Part shown: one piece after another, positions 1 to 11,336 of the stretch
Layout of the letters: each line of letters starts with the position of its first letter
How positions within the stretch are numbered: position 1 is the stretch's first letter
Assembly: GCF_023078275.1 (NCBI RefSeq)
Contig: NC_062987.1
Span: 21,127,772 to 21,191,771, forward strand
Reading direction: 5' to 3'
DNA: 64,000 bases
Source of the DNA: Leguminivora glycinivorella
Lineage: Eukaryota; Arthropoda; Insecta; Lepidoptera; Tortricidae
Translations under genes and position numbers: made by a program
The notes under the pieces: model-generated
The model's input: the letters and a program-made list of their open reading frames with translations, nothing else
The model's database searches: none
What the model was told of the DNA's origin: nothing

Positions 1-99
1 GTTTGTCTTAAAGAAAAAATATGAGGTCACTATTTTAGTTCCATCAATTTCTGCCATCTATTCTATTTTCAAAAAGTAATAGTGTGTTGTGAGTGAGAT

Positions 100-619
100 T
101 AGGGTTGCAAATAGAAAAAAAAACCAAATGTTTTTTTTTTTTCAGAATTATGAAAAAAAAAACCGAGCATTATGATACTTTTTTCTAAATATGTTTTTTT
201 TTTCACATGAACAAATAATTCGACAATAACGGTTTTTCGTGACTTGTAACGTGTTTCAATAACAATAACGTACATTTTAATACGATTAACATTCAGTATA
301 CAAACGTTTATTGGGGAATCCCCGATGCTACGTGCAGCGTGGAGAGGCGGTCGTGTTGCCAACAGTAAATAGTGATAACTACCAACTACAGATTTCGTAA
401 ATGTTACTTTTATAAGACCAGAACTTAAAGTAATTTGATTAAATTCGTTTAATAGTTAACATTAAGTCTAAAAAAACGTATAAAAGTATTAACTGCTTTG
501 CAAATTTTGAGATTTCGTACTTTAGAAAAAAAATACTCCAAAAAAAAACTTTTTTCTTTCACGGTTTTTTTTTTCATGTTTGTTTTAAGCCAGAAAAAAC
601 CGTATTTTTTGCAACCCTA
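100..619. mobile_element. hAT-type MITE, copy 1 (perfect 8-bp target duplication)
   Basis: The ends are inverted repeats TAGGGTTGCAA and TTGCAACCCTA. They are flanked by an exact 8-bp direct repeat AGTGAGAT at 92-99 and 620-627. TIRs of this form with 8-bp duplications are the hallmark of hAT transposons. The interior is A/T homopolymer-rich with no transposase frame, so the copy is non-autonomous. A second copy at 14098-14583 aligns over nearly its whole length. Confidence 0.88.
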
Positions 620-627
620 AGTGAGAT

Positions 628-1590
628 ACATGTCATCAAGCTCTTATATTTTCATTTCAATTTTACGAAGTTTCATTTCTTTCACGCGGAGGAACTCCAC
701 GCGCTTTTTTCTAATGTCTGTATCAAATAAGATATTGTTGACAGTTGTGGCAAAAAGTGCCTCATCTAAATTTTGGTGAATAAGTTCATAATTTAGTTTA
801 AAAATAAGACGTAATAAATATTAAAAAATATACTTATAATTATGTTTTTTTTGGTAACCCTACTTACCCAAACCAAACATCGCTCCACAGTGCAAAATAG
901 TAAAGTAATAAATAATAAGTAATTTATTTTGTTTTCATAAAAAATATGTTGCATAATTCTTATACTCCAATTTGTCTGCTGACGCTTCTTGATTATTTGC
1001 AATGACATTTCTTTTTTTTTAATCTTTTTAAAGAGCTTTGACATGACACTAGGAAAGAGGCTCATCTCGATGCGCGCGTTTGTCTCGTTCGCACTACCGT
1101 CGGAATAAATCGGTGTGTCTCTGTCGTTCAATAGCGTAAATTTACATAGCTGTGTGTGTCTGCTTGTATGTAGTAGTGTGTAGTGCCCACGTAGTGCCAT
1201 TTAATAGCTGACAATTAGTATGACGTGCCGTATCTTCCGCTATTTTACTTTAATCAAAGAATAGAAGACATAAACAATAAAGTAAGCCTCTTACAAGTAA
1301 AGCCGAGCGCCTAATCTTTAAAACGAGGCTAAATACTTGTTCGGCTTCACAGTAGTGAAAATTGGGCAGGCGGTCAACTCGACTGCGTTATACTAGTGCA
1401 AACGCAAACCTCTTACCACAAGTCAGCAAAAAGGGCTGATACACTATTGTAACTTGTTTGACCAGGACCAGTCTGGAGAAGCTCATAATCACGGGACGCA
1501 TGGCGAAATGGATTCTTGGGCACACGTTGGGCGGACGGAATGGAATAACGTCTGTGACAGAGACCACATTGCGGGCCAGCATGCACCGGG
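628..1590. other. Unassigned AT-rich stretch
   Basis: No convincing gene, RNA or terminal repeat is visible. A 135-codon open frame on the minus strand (1200-793) contains lysine/isoleucine-rich low-complexity translation and matches nothing I recognise; I treat it as chance. Confidence 0.4.
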
Positions 1591-1822
1591 GCCATTTTTT
1601 TTCAAAGTTGTCCACCCCACTTTTTTTTGGATTTGGATTTTTTTATGTGGTTTCCACTCAGAATCGCGAGCTCTTTCAATCCTAATAGGAGATAAAAAGT
1701 GTTCCAAGGGTTTTCTCCCATTGGGTTACCATTTTTTCATACATTTTGTATGGCGGTAACGGAATGGAAGGTTTGAAAAATATATGAAAATCTTGGGACG
1801 TTTTTTTTCGCCTATCAGGCCT
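1591..1822 (+). mobile_element. Palindromic MITE (CTCAGAATCGCGAG family), partial copy
   Basis: It starts GCCATTTTTTTTCAAAGTTG and carries the family core CTCAGAATCGCGAGCTCTTT followed by a C-rich/G-rich variable part. The same core occurs at 18292-18450, 24486-24790 and, in both orientations, at 26832-28262. The right end is not clear here. Confidence 0.6.
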
Positions 1823-2007
1823 ACAATATCTCCTATAAGCCGTCTTAAGCCTGGTGCAAAAATATCACCGGAGAGATTGCGGTTAAGAAAATGCTAGGCG
1901 TTTAAACGATATGATTTCATACTCAACAAGACACCCCAGCTGATGCTGCTGCTTAACTTATACTTACAGGTGTGCGTTTCACTACGCTCACGATTCAATT
2001 TACGCCC

Positions 2008-2330
2008 TGGGGGCCGATTTTTGAATCTCACTTTCACTAAAATACCGGTTGAAAACGGTGAATTGCCTATTATTTTCGGTGACAATTTTCTGAATTCGAA
2101 CGCCGTGAGACTCAAAAATATGTAATTTGGATCTTGGTTCCCTTATAGCACAATTCACTATTTTACATAACCATTTTTTAGGAAAGGCCTTTTTCAGTAC
2201 TACCTACAGGATCGCGATTTTTGAATCTCGCATACGGGATTTTTTCGACTTTTGACTTGCCTATTATTTTCAGTGACAATTTTCTGAATTCGAACGCGTG
2301 AGACTCAAAAATCGGCCCGCAGATGGTGAT
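2008..2330. mobile_element. GGGGGCCGATTTTTGA MITE, one copy plus a diverged tandem relative
   Basis: The segment from about 2008 to 2120 is nearly identical to the complete TIR element at 60049-60167, apart from its right end. A second, diverged copy spans about 2210-2328 and ends CTCAAAAATCGGCCCGC. Both share the core TTGCCTATTATTTTC. No coding potential. Confidence 0.65.
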
Positions 2331-2339
2331 GTTTGCCCG

Positions 2340-2935
2340 CACTCCAATACATTTCTTATCAGGTCGAAAGTGTCGAAACTTCAGAGGGCCATCTCTATTG
2401 AAAAACGTGGTACGATACACGTGCGAAAAGAAAATTCGTAACTCGTGTTGATTTAATTCGTGTTTTAATTGATCGCCACTCGTTTCGAACCTCCTTTTTT
2501 CCGCACTTGTATCGTAATATACTATTTCCACCTTAGCCGCAATATAACTATTTATTTGTCTTAATCTGTTCATGACCCCACATTAGTCGGGTTCCGCAGC
2601 TGAACGATATAATTACCGTGACAAATAAAGAGGGGCAAAAACGGCGCACGCGCTGGTAGGGTGACCAGCCGACCGTGGTCTTTGAAAAAAAATATCCTTT
2701 TCAGTACAGATGGTCGTTTTTTTACGCACTAGTGCGAGAAGTGGTTCATTATATAACAGGTCGAAACTTCGGAAGCTCATCTGTACTGAAAAACGTCGTA
2801 CGATACTCGTGCGAAAAGGAAATTCGCAACTCGTGTCGATTTAAAACACTCCCTTCGGTCGTGTTTTAATTTATCGCCACTCGTTTCGAACTTCCTTTTT
2901 TACGCACTTGTATCGTAATGTACTATTCTGCTAAA
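2340..2935. repeat. Two direct copies of an ACGTGCGAAAAG repeat
   Basis: The segments at about 2362-2525 and 2758-2930 align: both run from TCGAAACTTC through an AAAACGT..GTACGATAC block and CACTCGTTTCGAAC to a GCACTTGTATCGTAAT end. Each has inverted ends (CGATAC..GTGCGAAAAG against TTTTTNCGCACTTGTATCG). A related unit with the same plan lies at 9131-9270. They are probably non-autonomous DNA elements. Confidence 0.5.
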
Positions 2936-3429
2936 GTTATTTTATAATTTTTAAACTATTAGAATAAAAACTACCGTTATAACTAATATGATCTTCTTTA
3001 TATCTGGATATTGGTCGTGACTTTGGTACAAAAGATGATAACTAACTTTGACAATTTGATTTGTTATGGTTAAGTTTTTAAAATTAAATGTCCTCAGTCC
3101 ATTGGTGGGACTACACGTGGGTACTGTGGGACGACAGTGTACGGTGGTTGGCACTTGTAAATTGATAGCTAGATTTTACAAGGGCACGTGGACTATCGGC
3201 CGTTGACAACAAAAAAGTGGCTAAACGCGTTTCGAGATTAATTCTTCATCAGCTTCTCACTATAACATTAGTTATCGATATTACACTTTAAACAACATTA
3301 ATGAGCAAAAGAAGGAGAAATTATTCACGACACGATACCGCTAAGATGGCGTTCGAACCGGAAGTCCCTTTGTTAAGGTTTTTGAGGTTAAGTGGTAAGT
3401 GTATAGTCTCTAGTACCTACTCTATTTAC

Positions 3430-4284
3430 CATAGCTGGGCATTAACTCGTTAATCCGTTAATCGTTAATTAACGAAGTTAACATTTCGGTTAACGAATTA
3501 ACTTTTAAGTTAACTTTAAAAAATGTTAACGGATTCGTTAACTTCCGTTAAATTTCATCGAGTCCGTTAATCGTTAATCCAGCACCCCAAGCGGCTCGCT
3601 GCGTCGCGAATACCACGTCCTGACTGCTACTGTAAAAGCCCGTAGTACTCGTACGGCAAAACCTAGTATTTATCGGTAAAAGCAGATCCGTCGGTTATAA
3701 ACAGTCTAAAGACCAATTGGCGACTTTGGATCACTTATTCGAGATCTTCTAAATCTTATTAGACGTGCTAGATCGATCACTAACCTGGGAATAGAGTGCA
3801 ATCATCAGGCATGACAGACAAATCGCGCAACCGACGCATCGAGTCCGGCGGGCCTTAGATTACTCTACCAAGTTATCGTGGCCCACAGCATCGAATTGTC
3901 GTCTCAAATCTCAATCTGAAGAACCGACGCACCACGATCGCGACCGCATGAATGACCCAATAATTACCAATCCGAAGTAAAACCTAGATTTAGCCAACCA
4001 ATGGCGGTAAAAGCCCGAAGAGACCGTAATTATTACATTTCGGTTTTTTACCGATTGGCGTCACAGGTTTTAATGGTTTTTGGTGGATACTAAGTAAATA
4101 CAAATACATAATACCTACAGTGAAGTCCTATTTTTATGACGTGTTAACGAATTATCGATTAACTTTAACTTCCGTTAAATCTACCGACATGTATCGCTTT
4201 AACGATTAACGAAGTTAACTTTTTAAGTAACGGATTAACGATTAACGAAGTTAACTATTTGATTAACGGTTTTGCCCAGCTATG
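3430..4284. mobile_element. 855-bp TIR element with GTTAACG-rich subterminal repeats
   Basis: It is bounded by inverted repeats CATAGCTGGGCA (left) and TTTGCCCAGCTATG (right). Both ends carry dense subterminal clusters of GTTAACG/CGTTAAC hexamer-like motifs, at 3450-3570 and 4145-4270, as seen where transposases bind. The interior of about 550 bp has no open frame of note. No clean target duplication was found. Confidence 0.62.
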
Positions 4285-4286
4285 CC

Positions 4287-4384
4287 CGACTCGACTAAAA
4301 TAGAGGGTTAACCCACCATTTTATATGGAATTTGACAGATAACAGCCCACTAACCCTGAGTTAAGTGGTTAGTGCAAGTGGGCC
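4287..4384. mobile_element. TAA-type MITE (GGGCCACTTGCACC family), left-truncated
   Basis: The core AGGGTTAACCCACC, the GACAGCCCACTAACCCTGAG block and the right end GCAAGTGGGCC followed by TAA match the complete copy at 18643-18760. The left TIR is missing, apparently lost beside the preceding element. Confidence 0.6.
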
Positions 4385-5320
4385 TAAGAAGATGCATTTG
4401 CTGATCTAGATATTGTGTACACGCAATCTGTGTGTTTGAGATATCAATAAACTAGAGTTGAGCCATCATCGACTAAATTGTCGTAGTTCTCGTATTAAAT
4501 GCAACTTGTCTCCTATTTAGCTCACATCATGGTTACCACAGTTCCTGGTACATTTGCATGCCGCCTGTCGCTCAGCTGTTGCCTGTTTCCGACCGGTTGA
4601 TCGGCTGATGTTTGAGAGACAGTAATGTTTACTTATCGGACCGTACAATTTATATACAGACGTAACGTAATTTACTGACTTTGATAGCGCTGTAGTAATA
4701 AGTGTGTAAACCGGATTAGATACCTACCAAAGATAAAGCAATCAAGTCCCCTAGTGGTGGAGAACCCGGGAATAAAAAAGCAAATCAATTACAAAATTAA
4801 ATAAATATAATAATTTGATTGGTTCCCTTTAACTTTGTGAAAACTGTTCACCCAAAAGTCCGGACTTTTGGGTTCGGGAAAATCGGTGTCTTTTCTGATG
4901 GTTGTCCATCAGATGTTTGTACATTATTATCATATATTTTTTCCCCTACTTTTCCTTATTGTCACATAATACCGTACCTTTTATTTTTTTGTCATGTACA
5001 GTGAGCTGCAAAAGTACAAAGACTGCAGGACGCATTCATAATTTTTCCATGCAATTTCGCAGCATTGCCTTCAGTTGCCAGGGCAGGAATCAAACCATGC
5101 AGTCGCGCCAGAATCCTAAAACCGCTCTGCCATCCGGATCATGGCAAATTAAATGTATTGTTCGAAATGTTTCATCAGACAACGAAATGACGAAGCCTGC
5201 GCTGCGTTGCGGATTTAAGAATATGGTCTCTGAATAAATAATGTTTCATGAATAAGTACTCAAATCAGGATCTTCACGCATCATGTGGATTTCTAAAACC
5301 ATGTCACTTGTTTGTTACTG
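4385..5320. other. Unassigned stretch
   Basis: I see no terminal repeats, recognised domain or splice-supported exon. An 111-codon plus-strand frame at 4902-5237 has mixed composition and no recognised homology; it is likely chance. The segment 5010-5220 is less AT-rich than its surroundings and is the only part worth a protein search. Confidence 0.35.
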
Positions 5321-5323
5321 TTA

Positions 5324-5456
5324 GTGCGTTTTCACATTATCCGATCCGATATCGGATGTCGGACCGATATCCCATACATTACAGGCGCCATCTTGGATTT
5401 TTTCTATTGAAATCCTTCCGACATCCGATATCGGATCGGATAATGTGAAAACGGCC
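5324..5456. mobile_element. 133-bp PIF/Harbinger-like MITE with TTA duplication
   Basis: Long inverted arms: the left runs GTGCGTTTTCACATTATCCG and the right is its complement ending ATGTGAAAACGGCC. Each arm contains GATCCGATATCGGATGTCGG or its complement. TTA flanks both sides (5321-5323 and 5457-5459), as expected for PIF/Harbinger-type insertion. Only a short loop separates the arms, so the DNA can form a strong hairpin. Confidence 0.82.
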
Positions 5457-5891
5457 TTATGTGATTGAATTAAATCTTGAGGTTTACAAAATAATTGGTG
5501 GATCTACCTGCAAAATGTACCCTGACAGAAATGTTGAAAGTGAAACTGATTGGAACTTTACTTTCCAGTCCTTAATGAGGCTTTTAGTATCGCTGCGAGC
5601 GTTTTATGTGTGTCCGTGCGTGCGTTGTCATAACAATTTCTCATAAACGAACTGTAGAGCTAGCACATGTTTGACAATCTCACCGCGACCACCCGCGACA
5701 TAGATCATACGTGTTTTTTTAATTGTATTGTACAATTGTATGATGTACCTAACTACTTAACTAGTGGCGACATAATTACACACTAAAAAGGGCCAGAAAT
5801 TCAAATTTTCGACGGGTATTAAATAAAACGTTTGCTCCTACATTTTTTTTTTCAAAAATGCCCTACAGTTTTCAAATCTGCCGCCCTTTTT

Positions 5892-6434
5892 AGGGTTCTG
5901 TAGTCAACTAGGAACCCTTATAGTTTCGCCATGTCTGTCTGTCTGTCCGTCCGTCCGTCCGTCCGCGGATAATCTCAGTAACCGTTAGCACTAGAAAGCT
6001 GAAATTTGGTACATATATGTATATCAATCACGCCGACAAAGTGCAAAAATAAAAAATGGAAAAAAATGTTTTATTGGGGTACCCCCCCTACATGTAAAGT
6101 GGGGACTGATTTTTTTTTTATTCCAACCCCAACGTGTGATATATTGTTGGATAGGTATTAAAAAATGAATAAGGGTTTACTAGGATAGTTTTTTGATAAT
6201 ATTAATATTTTCGGAAATAATCGCTCCTAAAGGAAAAAAAAGCGTGTCCCCCCCCCCTCTAACTTTTGAACCATATGTTTAAAAAATATGAAAAAAATCA
6301 CAAAAGTAGAATTTTATAAAGACTTTCTAAGAAAATTGTTTTGAACTTGATAGGTTCAATCGTTTTTGAGAAAAATACAGAACACTACGGAACCCTACAC
6401 TGAGCGTGGCCCGACTCGCTCTTGGCCGGTTTTT
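5892..6434 (+). repeat. AGGGTTCCGTA...GGCCGGTTTTT interspersed repeat, copy 1
   Basis: It starts AGGGTTCTGTAGTCAACTAG, passes a (GTCT)n(GTCC)n tract at 5935-5965, a conserved AAATTTGGTAC block and G/C homopolymer runs, and ends GCTCTTGGCCGGTTTTT. Further copies are at 26994, 43775, 48432 and 60851 (the last three of those on the minus strand except 48432). This is a familiar high-copy lepidopteran repeat; it has no coding capacity and its class is unclear. Confidence 0.8.
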
Positions 6435-6986
6435 AGTGCCAAGATTTGGCTGACCGTCTATTTATATGTTCCTACTCATAATCTAATAAAAATTAAATCT
6501 GTCAACCGGATAAAGACGGTAGGTAGGCATTAAAAACAATCGAAAGCGAAGCCTCTCATCTCTCACGGCATCGCCTGCATTTGTTTACGTAAACAAAAAC
6601 CACAAAAATAACAAAAAAAGTAACAAAGTACACTCCAAAAAAACACAACTTTCAACCTCGTTGCAAAAGCTTAGAGTTCACTTTAGTTTGATTTTGTTAA
6701 GTAACTTAAAATGATTATTATGTGGTCGTGTTTTAATACAATGACGGTATAATTTTGTTATTTAGTGAATTAACAGTGTTACGTGGCGCGGAAATAAGTT
6801 TTGACATAGATAGCTCAATGCAATTGTTGTGAGGTTAAACGGGGACGGAAAGAAGATTATAATTGTAATTAAAGGTAGGTACCTAACCTGTAGTTCTCAC
6901 GAGTATTTCGAACTTGAGCTGAAAAATATTTTTTTTTATCTTTGTTGCTTGAGACGTGGGCCGTTGGGCGTCTTTAAGAATTTTTC
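6435..6986. other. Unassigned AT-rich stretch
   Basis: No gene or terminal repeat could be supported. A weak splice-like arrangement on the minus strand near 6885-6925 was considered and rejected. Confidence 0.35.
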
Positions 6987-7406
6987 CCCTCACTAGCTCG
7001 GAAACACGTGTTTTGTCCTTTAATACCAGCGGGTAAAAACGCATTTTATCCACTAGTGGGTAAAGTAATTTGACCTTGAATAAAGTGAAATTAACTGCTT
7101 TAAAATTGATAAAAGTAGGTGAATCTAGTAATAAAGATGATTTACCACCTGTGGAACTACTGGAAGCAGTGATAAACGCATTTTTTGCGTTGTAGTTTCC
7201 TCACTATAGTGAGGGGAAAAGTTTTGTGTTACACTCGGGTGCAAATGTATTTTACTTCTCGTGTGTTAAAAAACTCGCAAGTTCAGGATTCTATTCTCGA
7301 ACCACTCGCTTCGCTCGTGGTTCAACTAAAGAATCCTTTCACTTGCTCGTTTTTCAATTCCACACTCGGCGTTAAAATACATCTTTGCCCCCTTGTATAA
7401 CAAATA
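6987..7406 (+). repeat. 0.42-kb interspersed repeat, copy 1 (inverted partner at 9321)
   Basis: It runs from CACTAGCTCGGAAACACGTG to CCCCCTTGTATAACAA. The reverse complement of 9321-9712 matches along nearly the whole length, with scattered substitutions and an extra CACTCGCTTCGCTCGTGGTT segment near 7305 in this copy. No terminal inverted repeats within one copy. The class is unknown. Confidence 0.75.
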
Positions 7407-7610
7407 ACTATTAAACGTTAGATAAAGATTTTAATTAATATTAGAATGAAATTCAGTCCGATTCGAAGCCTTACAAAGGAGAAAAATATGACTTGTGTAT
7501 GAATAATATGAATGTCTTTAAGAGCCGATATCTACAGGAGGACTGCAATTTGCATGGGAACTATAAGCCGACTGCAGCGTCAGTGTCTGCTACGAAGTTA
7601 AGATGGGTCA

Positions 7611-7705
7611 GCCGGCGTATTATACTTCCAATTTTATCACTTATCCACGTGGATAACACATCTGTCACTCTCACTCTGACATACTTATCAAAGCGTGATG
7701 GATAA
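7611..7705 (+). mobile_element. GCCGGCGTATTATACTTCC MITE, partial copy
   Basis: The left end GCCGGCGTATTATACTTCCA, then TCACTTATCCACGTGGATAA and a CTGTCACTCTCACTCTGACA block. The complete palindromic form is at 11040-11176; other partial copies are at 56686 and 57337. Confidence 0.65.
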
Positions 7706-9130
7706 TAAAGAAACCCTTATCGACATTTATTTTATTCCTAAACCTAGAAAGGGAAAACTTTCTACCGATGCAAAGTAAATTGAATTAGAGCTGCACGTTC
7801 CTGCTTCGGTTTCTCGAAAGCTGCGGAACTAGGCATAGTAAGACATGATATTTAATTTTAAACACTCTTACTTTTGCAAAGAAAAAACATATTTCTCGTT
7901 TGGGAACATGAAAATTCATAATTATTTTATTTAGCGTTTTGTTGTCCAACGAGCGTTTTTATTCAAAATATGATGTTTTTTAAAAGTGCTATGTTGTTTC
8001 CAATTATTCAGAAATACGAACTTTTTCAATCTTAAAAGTGTCTCTATTGTTACCATTTTCTATATGATTTGTAGGGAGTAACAAAATGGGAATGTAACAA
8101 AAATGTATGGAAATTCATTAATGAGAAATTAATCTCCCATCCGCATCAGAAGAATCATAAAACCAACCGTGAAGAATACGACACAAGAACAATATTCACC
8201 ATAAGCTCTAACTGCCTAAAGGCTCTAAAAGTTAAAAACGTGAAGAATAATGTGTATGTAAACAACTTTTAAAATGTTCAAGAAAGCAAACACAGCTTCC
8301 CTAGTGCAGTGGTTCCCAAAGTTGAATTTTGGGCCCAAATTTTGGCCGTCTTAAAAGAAGACCAGACTGCGTCGCCAACAAATATAATAGGATAGTTTCC
8401 TATACTTACTAAAAATAAAATATTTTTTAATACAGTTGCTCAAAAAGTGCCCGTTTTTTGACTGTTTAGCGTGCGAGAAGTTGCATTTTACGAACTAGTG
8501 CGTAAAAAGTATAAGTACGTTCCATTTTACGACTACTTAACGAGCTATTTTCATATTAGTCTAGTTTACTAAGACAGAATAAAACTATAAACATACTATT
8601 AAGTGACTAATATTTAAAACGTTAATATTTCATATGTAATTGTTTACTTTTAGTCATGCTAAACATAGTTTTTAAAATGGTTTATACTTTGAAAAATCGG
8701 TCATAATGAGACGTGTAAACAGAACATGATTGGAACGAAACGCGCCTTCTACTGTCAAAGTAGAGGCGTCTACCATGTTTTAACTTAATGCACGTGCAAA
8801 AACCTCAATATGTTAAGAGATTTGTCATAATTATTTTACGTTAAGTATTTGCAATACGTCGGGGCATAAATGGATCGATTAAATTAAAATGTAGTTGTAC
8901 ATTAACGAATCGTCCCAAATTGTAAATGTTTATGTTTTTATGGCACCCAATGAAATAAATTATGTTAGATGAATAGCAAACTCGAAAATATGCACGCAAG
9001 TTTAAAAGCTTCAAAAATACGCCTTTGAGTTGTCAAATAATCCGTCAATGTCCATGGGAAAATTGATAGTTCGGATTGTTTTATTTCGTTGTAGTCATGT
9101 TGTAGTAGTGTTTTTTCGCAACTGTATTAA
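7706..9130. other. Unassigned AT-rich stretch with a hAT-like end
   Basis: No gene is visible. At 8313 the sequence CAGTGGTTCCCAAAG resembles the left end of a Charlie-like hAT element (compare 51602), but no matching right end was found. The rest is single-copy-looking and AT-rich. Confidence 0.35.
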
Positions 9131-9275
9131 AAAACGTCGTTCGTCACACGTGCGAGAATGTCATTCTTCACTCGTCCCGAGATTTGCCACTCGCGTGCCG
9201 CTCGTGGCAAAATATCGGGACTCGTGAAGTAATGACATACTTCTCGCACTTATAACGAAATGTACTATTATGCAG
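9131..9275. repeat. Palindromic repeat related to the 2340-2935 pair
   Basis: It opens AAAACGTCGTTCGTCACACG, has a central inverted repeat (TCGTCCCGAGATTTGCCA against TGGCAAAATATCGGGACTCG) and closes with ATACTTCTCGCACTTATAAC. The plan matches the repeats at 2362 and 2758. Confidence 0.5.
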
Positions 9276-9320
9276 TGCACGAAATAAAGCACCACATAAT
9301 TAGAAGAAAAATATGGACAG

Positions 9321-9712
9321 TTGTTATACAAGGGGGCAAAGTTGTATTTTGACGGGTGTGGAATTGAAAAACGAGCTAGTGAAAGTATTCTATAGGTTCG
9401 AGAATAGAATCCTGAACTTGCGAGTTTTTTAACACATGAGAAGTAAAATACATTTGCACCCGAGTGTAACACAAAACTTTTCCCCTCACTATTATAGAGC
9501 GAGGAAACTACAACGCAAAAAATGCGTTTATCACTGATACCAGTAGTTCCACAGGTGGTAAATCATTCTTTATTACTAGATTCACCTACTTTTATCAATT
9601 ATAAAGCAGTTAATTTGACTTTATTTAAGGTCAAATTACTTTACCCACTAGTGGATAAAATGCGTTTTTACTCGCTGGTATTAAAGGACAAAACACGTGT
9701 TTCCGAGCTAGG
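9321..9712 (-). repeat. 0.4-kb interspersed repeat, copy 2 (inverted partner of 6987)
   Basis: It begins TTGTTATACAAGGGGGCAAA and ends CACGTGTTTCCGAGCTAGG, the reverse complement of copy 1. The two copies form an inverted pair about 1.9 kb apart. Confidence 0.75.
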
Positions 9713-9749
9713 TAGGGGAAAACATAATTTCTATTTAATAAATCAAAGA

Positions 9750-10920
9750 GAAAGATATAAAGTAATTGAATTGAACGTGACGTCACTACTTAGTATTTCA
9801 TAGTAATTTCATATCAAATTCATATAAAATTAGCAAACCTTTTTGACAGTTCATAAAAAGAATTTGATTTGACTAGTAGAAAATTAGCCTATTCTCTCTA
9901 TCGTTACTGTGGACGAGTGAAAGAAAGTGATTCCTATGATATAGCACCCTAAAGAAAAGGATGAATATAGTTTTCTTTGTTCTTATTTCTGACAGACTTG
10001 TTCGACAAAGTTTAAGTAAGCTATTTTTCTAATTGAAGTGAAACTTAAAATGCGACTTTTAACTGACAGCGTTCAACAATTAAAGCTTAGTGTTACCAAC
10101 TTCAGTTTTTAAAAACAACACATTACGAAGTTTCGCTTCTTCCACTCGGAGGGAATCCACGTACTATTTTTCCTCAATATTCTCACGCGACCCACCAAAT
10201 GTCCTGTCTGGCCTACAGTTTGGGAGTTTCTGCCCTACGGCACTGGTCCCAACGCGAGCTAGTAAACTATGAGCTATCGGCTATAAAAACGAACAAAAGA
10301 TAATCACTCCCGTGTAAATAAAAGAGACACGGCAATGTTTATAGTTACTCGCCTAGCGGTGAGCTATCAATATCGCCGTGTCTCTTTTATTTGCACGGGA
10401 GTGCTTATCTTTTGTTCGTTTTTATAGCCAATAGCTCATAGCTTACTAGCTTGCGGTGGGACCAGTGCCCAACGGAACATAACTGGTAAAATATAACTCC
10501 GTGTTAGCATTGACGTAGTATTGACATAAGATGAGTAATCCTCATGTCTGATGCGATCAGGTGAGTCACCGAACGGATCAGCTGGGCTAATATTGACGAC
10601 CTCCTGCAGTGTTTGTTTTAGGAGAAAAGGACTTGTGTAATTCAAATGATGCATGCTGGAATAGGGAATTTGACTAGTTAAAATAAAATATTGTATACCA
10701 TGCACGAAATAGAGCGACAGATAATTATAAAAAAATCATGGACAGAAGTTATTTTTAAATCCAATTTATATTTATTTAATAAGTCAGGTAGAGATATATA
10801 TAGTAACCGAGTTGACCGGAACGTCACTCAACTCGATTTCATATATTCCATATTAGCAAGTCGTTCAAATTTGTTTTGACAGTTCTTAAAAAGAAGCTGA
10901 TTTGACTAGGAGGCAAGTAG
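9750..10920. repeat. Diverged direct repeat pair around a hairpin
   Basis: The segments at about 9755-9890 and 10765-10915 share the order AACGTCACT, TTTCATA, TTAGCAA, TTTTGACAGTTC.TAAAAAGAA and GATTTGACTAG. They are diverged direct copies about 1 kb apart that bracket the hairpin element at 10239-10469. I do not recognise the family. Confidence 0.45.
10239..10469. mobile_element. 231-bp palindromic element (long hairpin)
   Basis: The left arm begins GGCACTGGTCCCAACGCGAG and the right arm is its reverse complement, ending GGGACCAGTGCC. The arms are about 100 bp each, with only scattered mismatches, around a loop of about 30 bases near 10335-10368. The inner part repeats AAATAAAAGAGACACGGC and its complement. 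No coding potential; it is probably a fold-back MITE. Confidence 0.75.
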
Positions 10921-11039
10921 CTTATAGGCAAGGTAAGTACAACGTAAGAAATCACCGAATCAGACTTGTAATGTGTTGGGTTATGCCTCTAATGAGTTGT
11001 AAGTTTACTTATAAGTTTCATTCAATTACATATACACGT

Positions 11040-11176
11040 AATATTATGTCTCCAATTTTATCGCTTATCTATGTGGGTAAAGTATCCGTCACGCTTTGGC
11101 AAGTGGGTCAATGTGAAAGTGACAGATGTCTTATCCACGTGGATAAGTGATAAAATTGGAAGCATAATACGCCGGC
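11040..11176. mobile_element. Palindromic MITE, GCCGGCGTATTATACTTCC family, complete copy
   Basis: The left arm TCTCCAATTTTATCGCTTAT is complemented by the right arm GATAAGTGATAAAATTGGAA, which continues GCATAATACGCCGGC. The outer left end has diverged. It identifies the fragments at 7611, 56686 and 57337 as half copies of one family. Confidence 0.68.
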
Positions 11177-11236
11177 AGGACTTGCAGGTACTAGGTAGTT
11201 ACAGACTAATAATTTTTGTCATTCGTTGACCCCTTA

Positions 11237-11336
11237 GATTTAAAAGAGGCTGGAAGGCCTGCCAAGGATCTACAAAAAAGGGCTTATTTAAAAGAGGCTG
11301 GAAGGCCTGCCAAGGATCTACTAAAAAGGGCTTATT
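11237..11336 (+). repeat. Two-copy 48-bp tandem repeat
   Basis: A unit of AAAGAGGCTGGAAGGCCTGC followed by CAAGGATCTACNAAAAAGGG is repeated twice, almost identically. The 48-bp length keeps a plus-strand frame (11216-11539) open, reading LKEAGRPAKDLQKRAY twice. There is no other evidence that the frame is a gene. Confidence 0.65.

Noticed and set aside
793..1200. 135-codon minus-strand frame
   Set aside because: Low-complexity, AT-driven composition, no domain, and no splice or promoter context.
6885..6925. Possible small minus-strand exon of the secreted-protein gene (polypyrimidine tract, CAG, 31 nt, GTTAGG)
   Set aside because: The donor is weak, the phase and peptide are not persuasive, and the distance is large; similar arrangements occur by chance.
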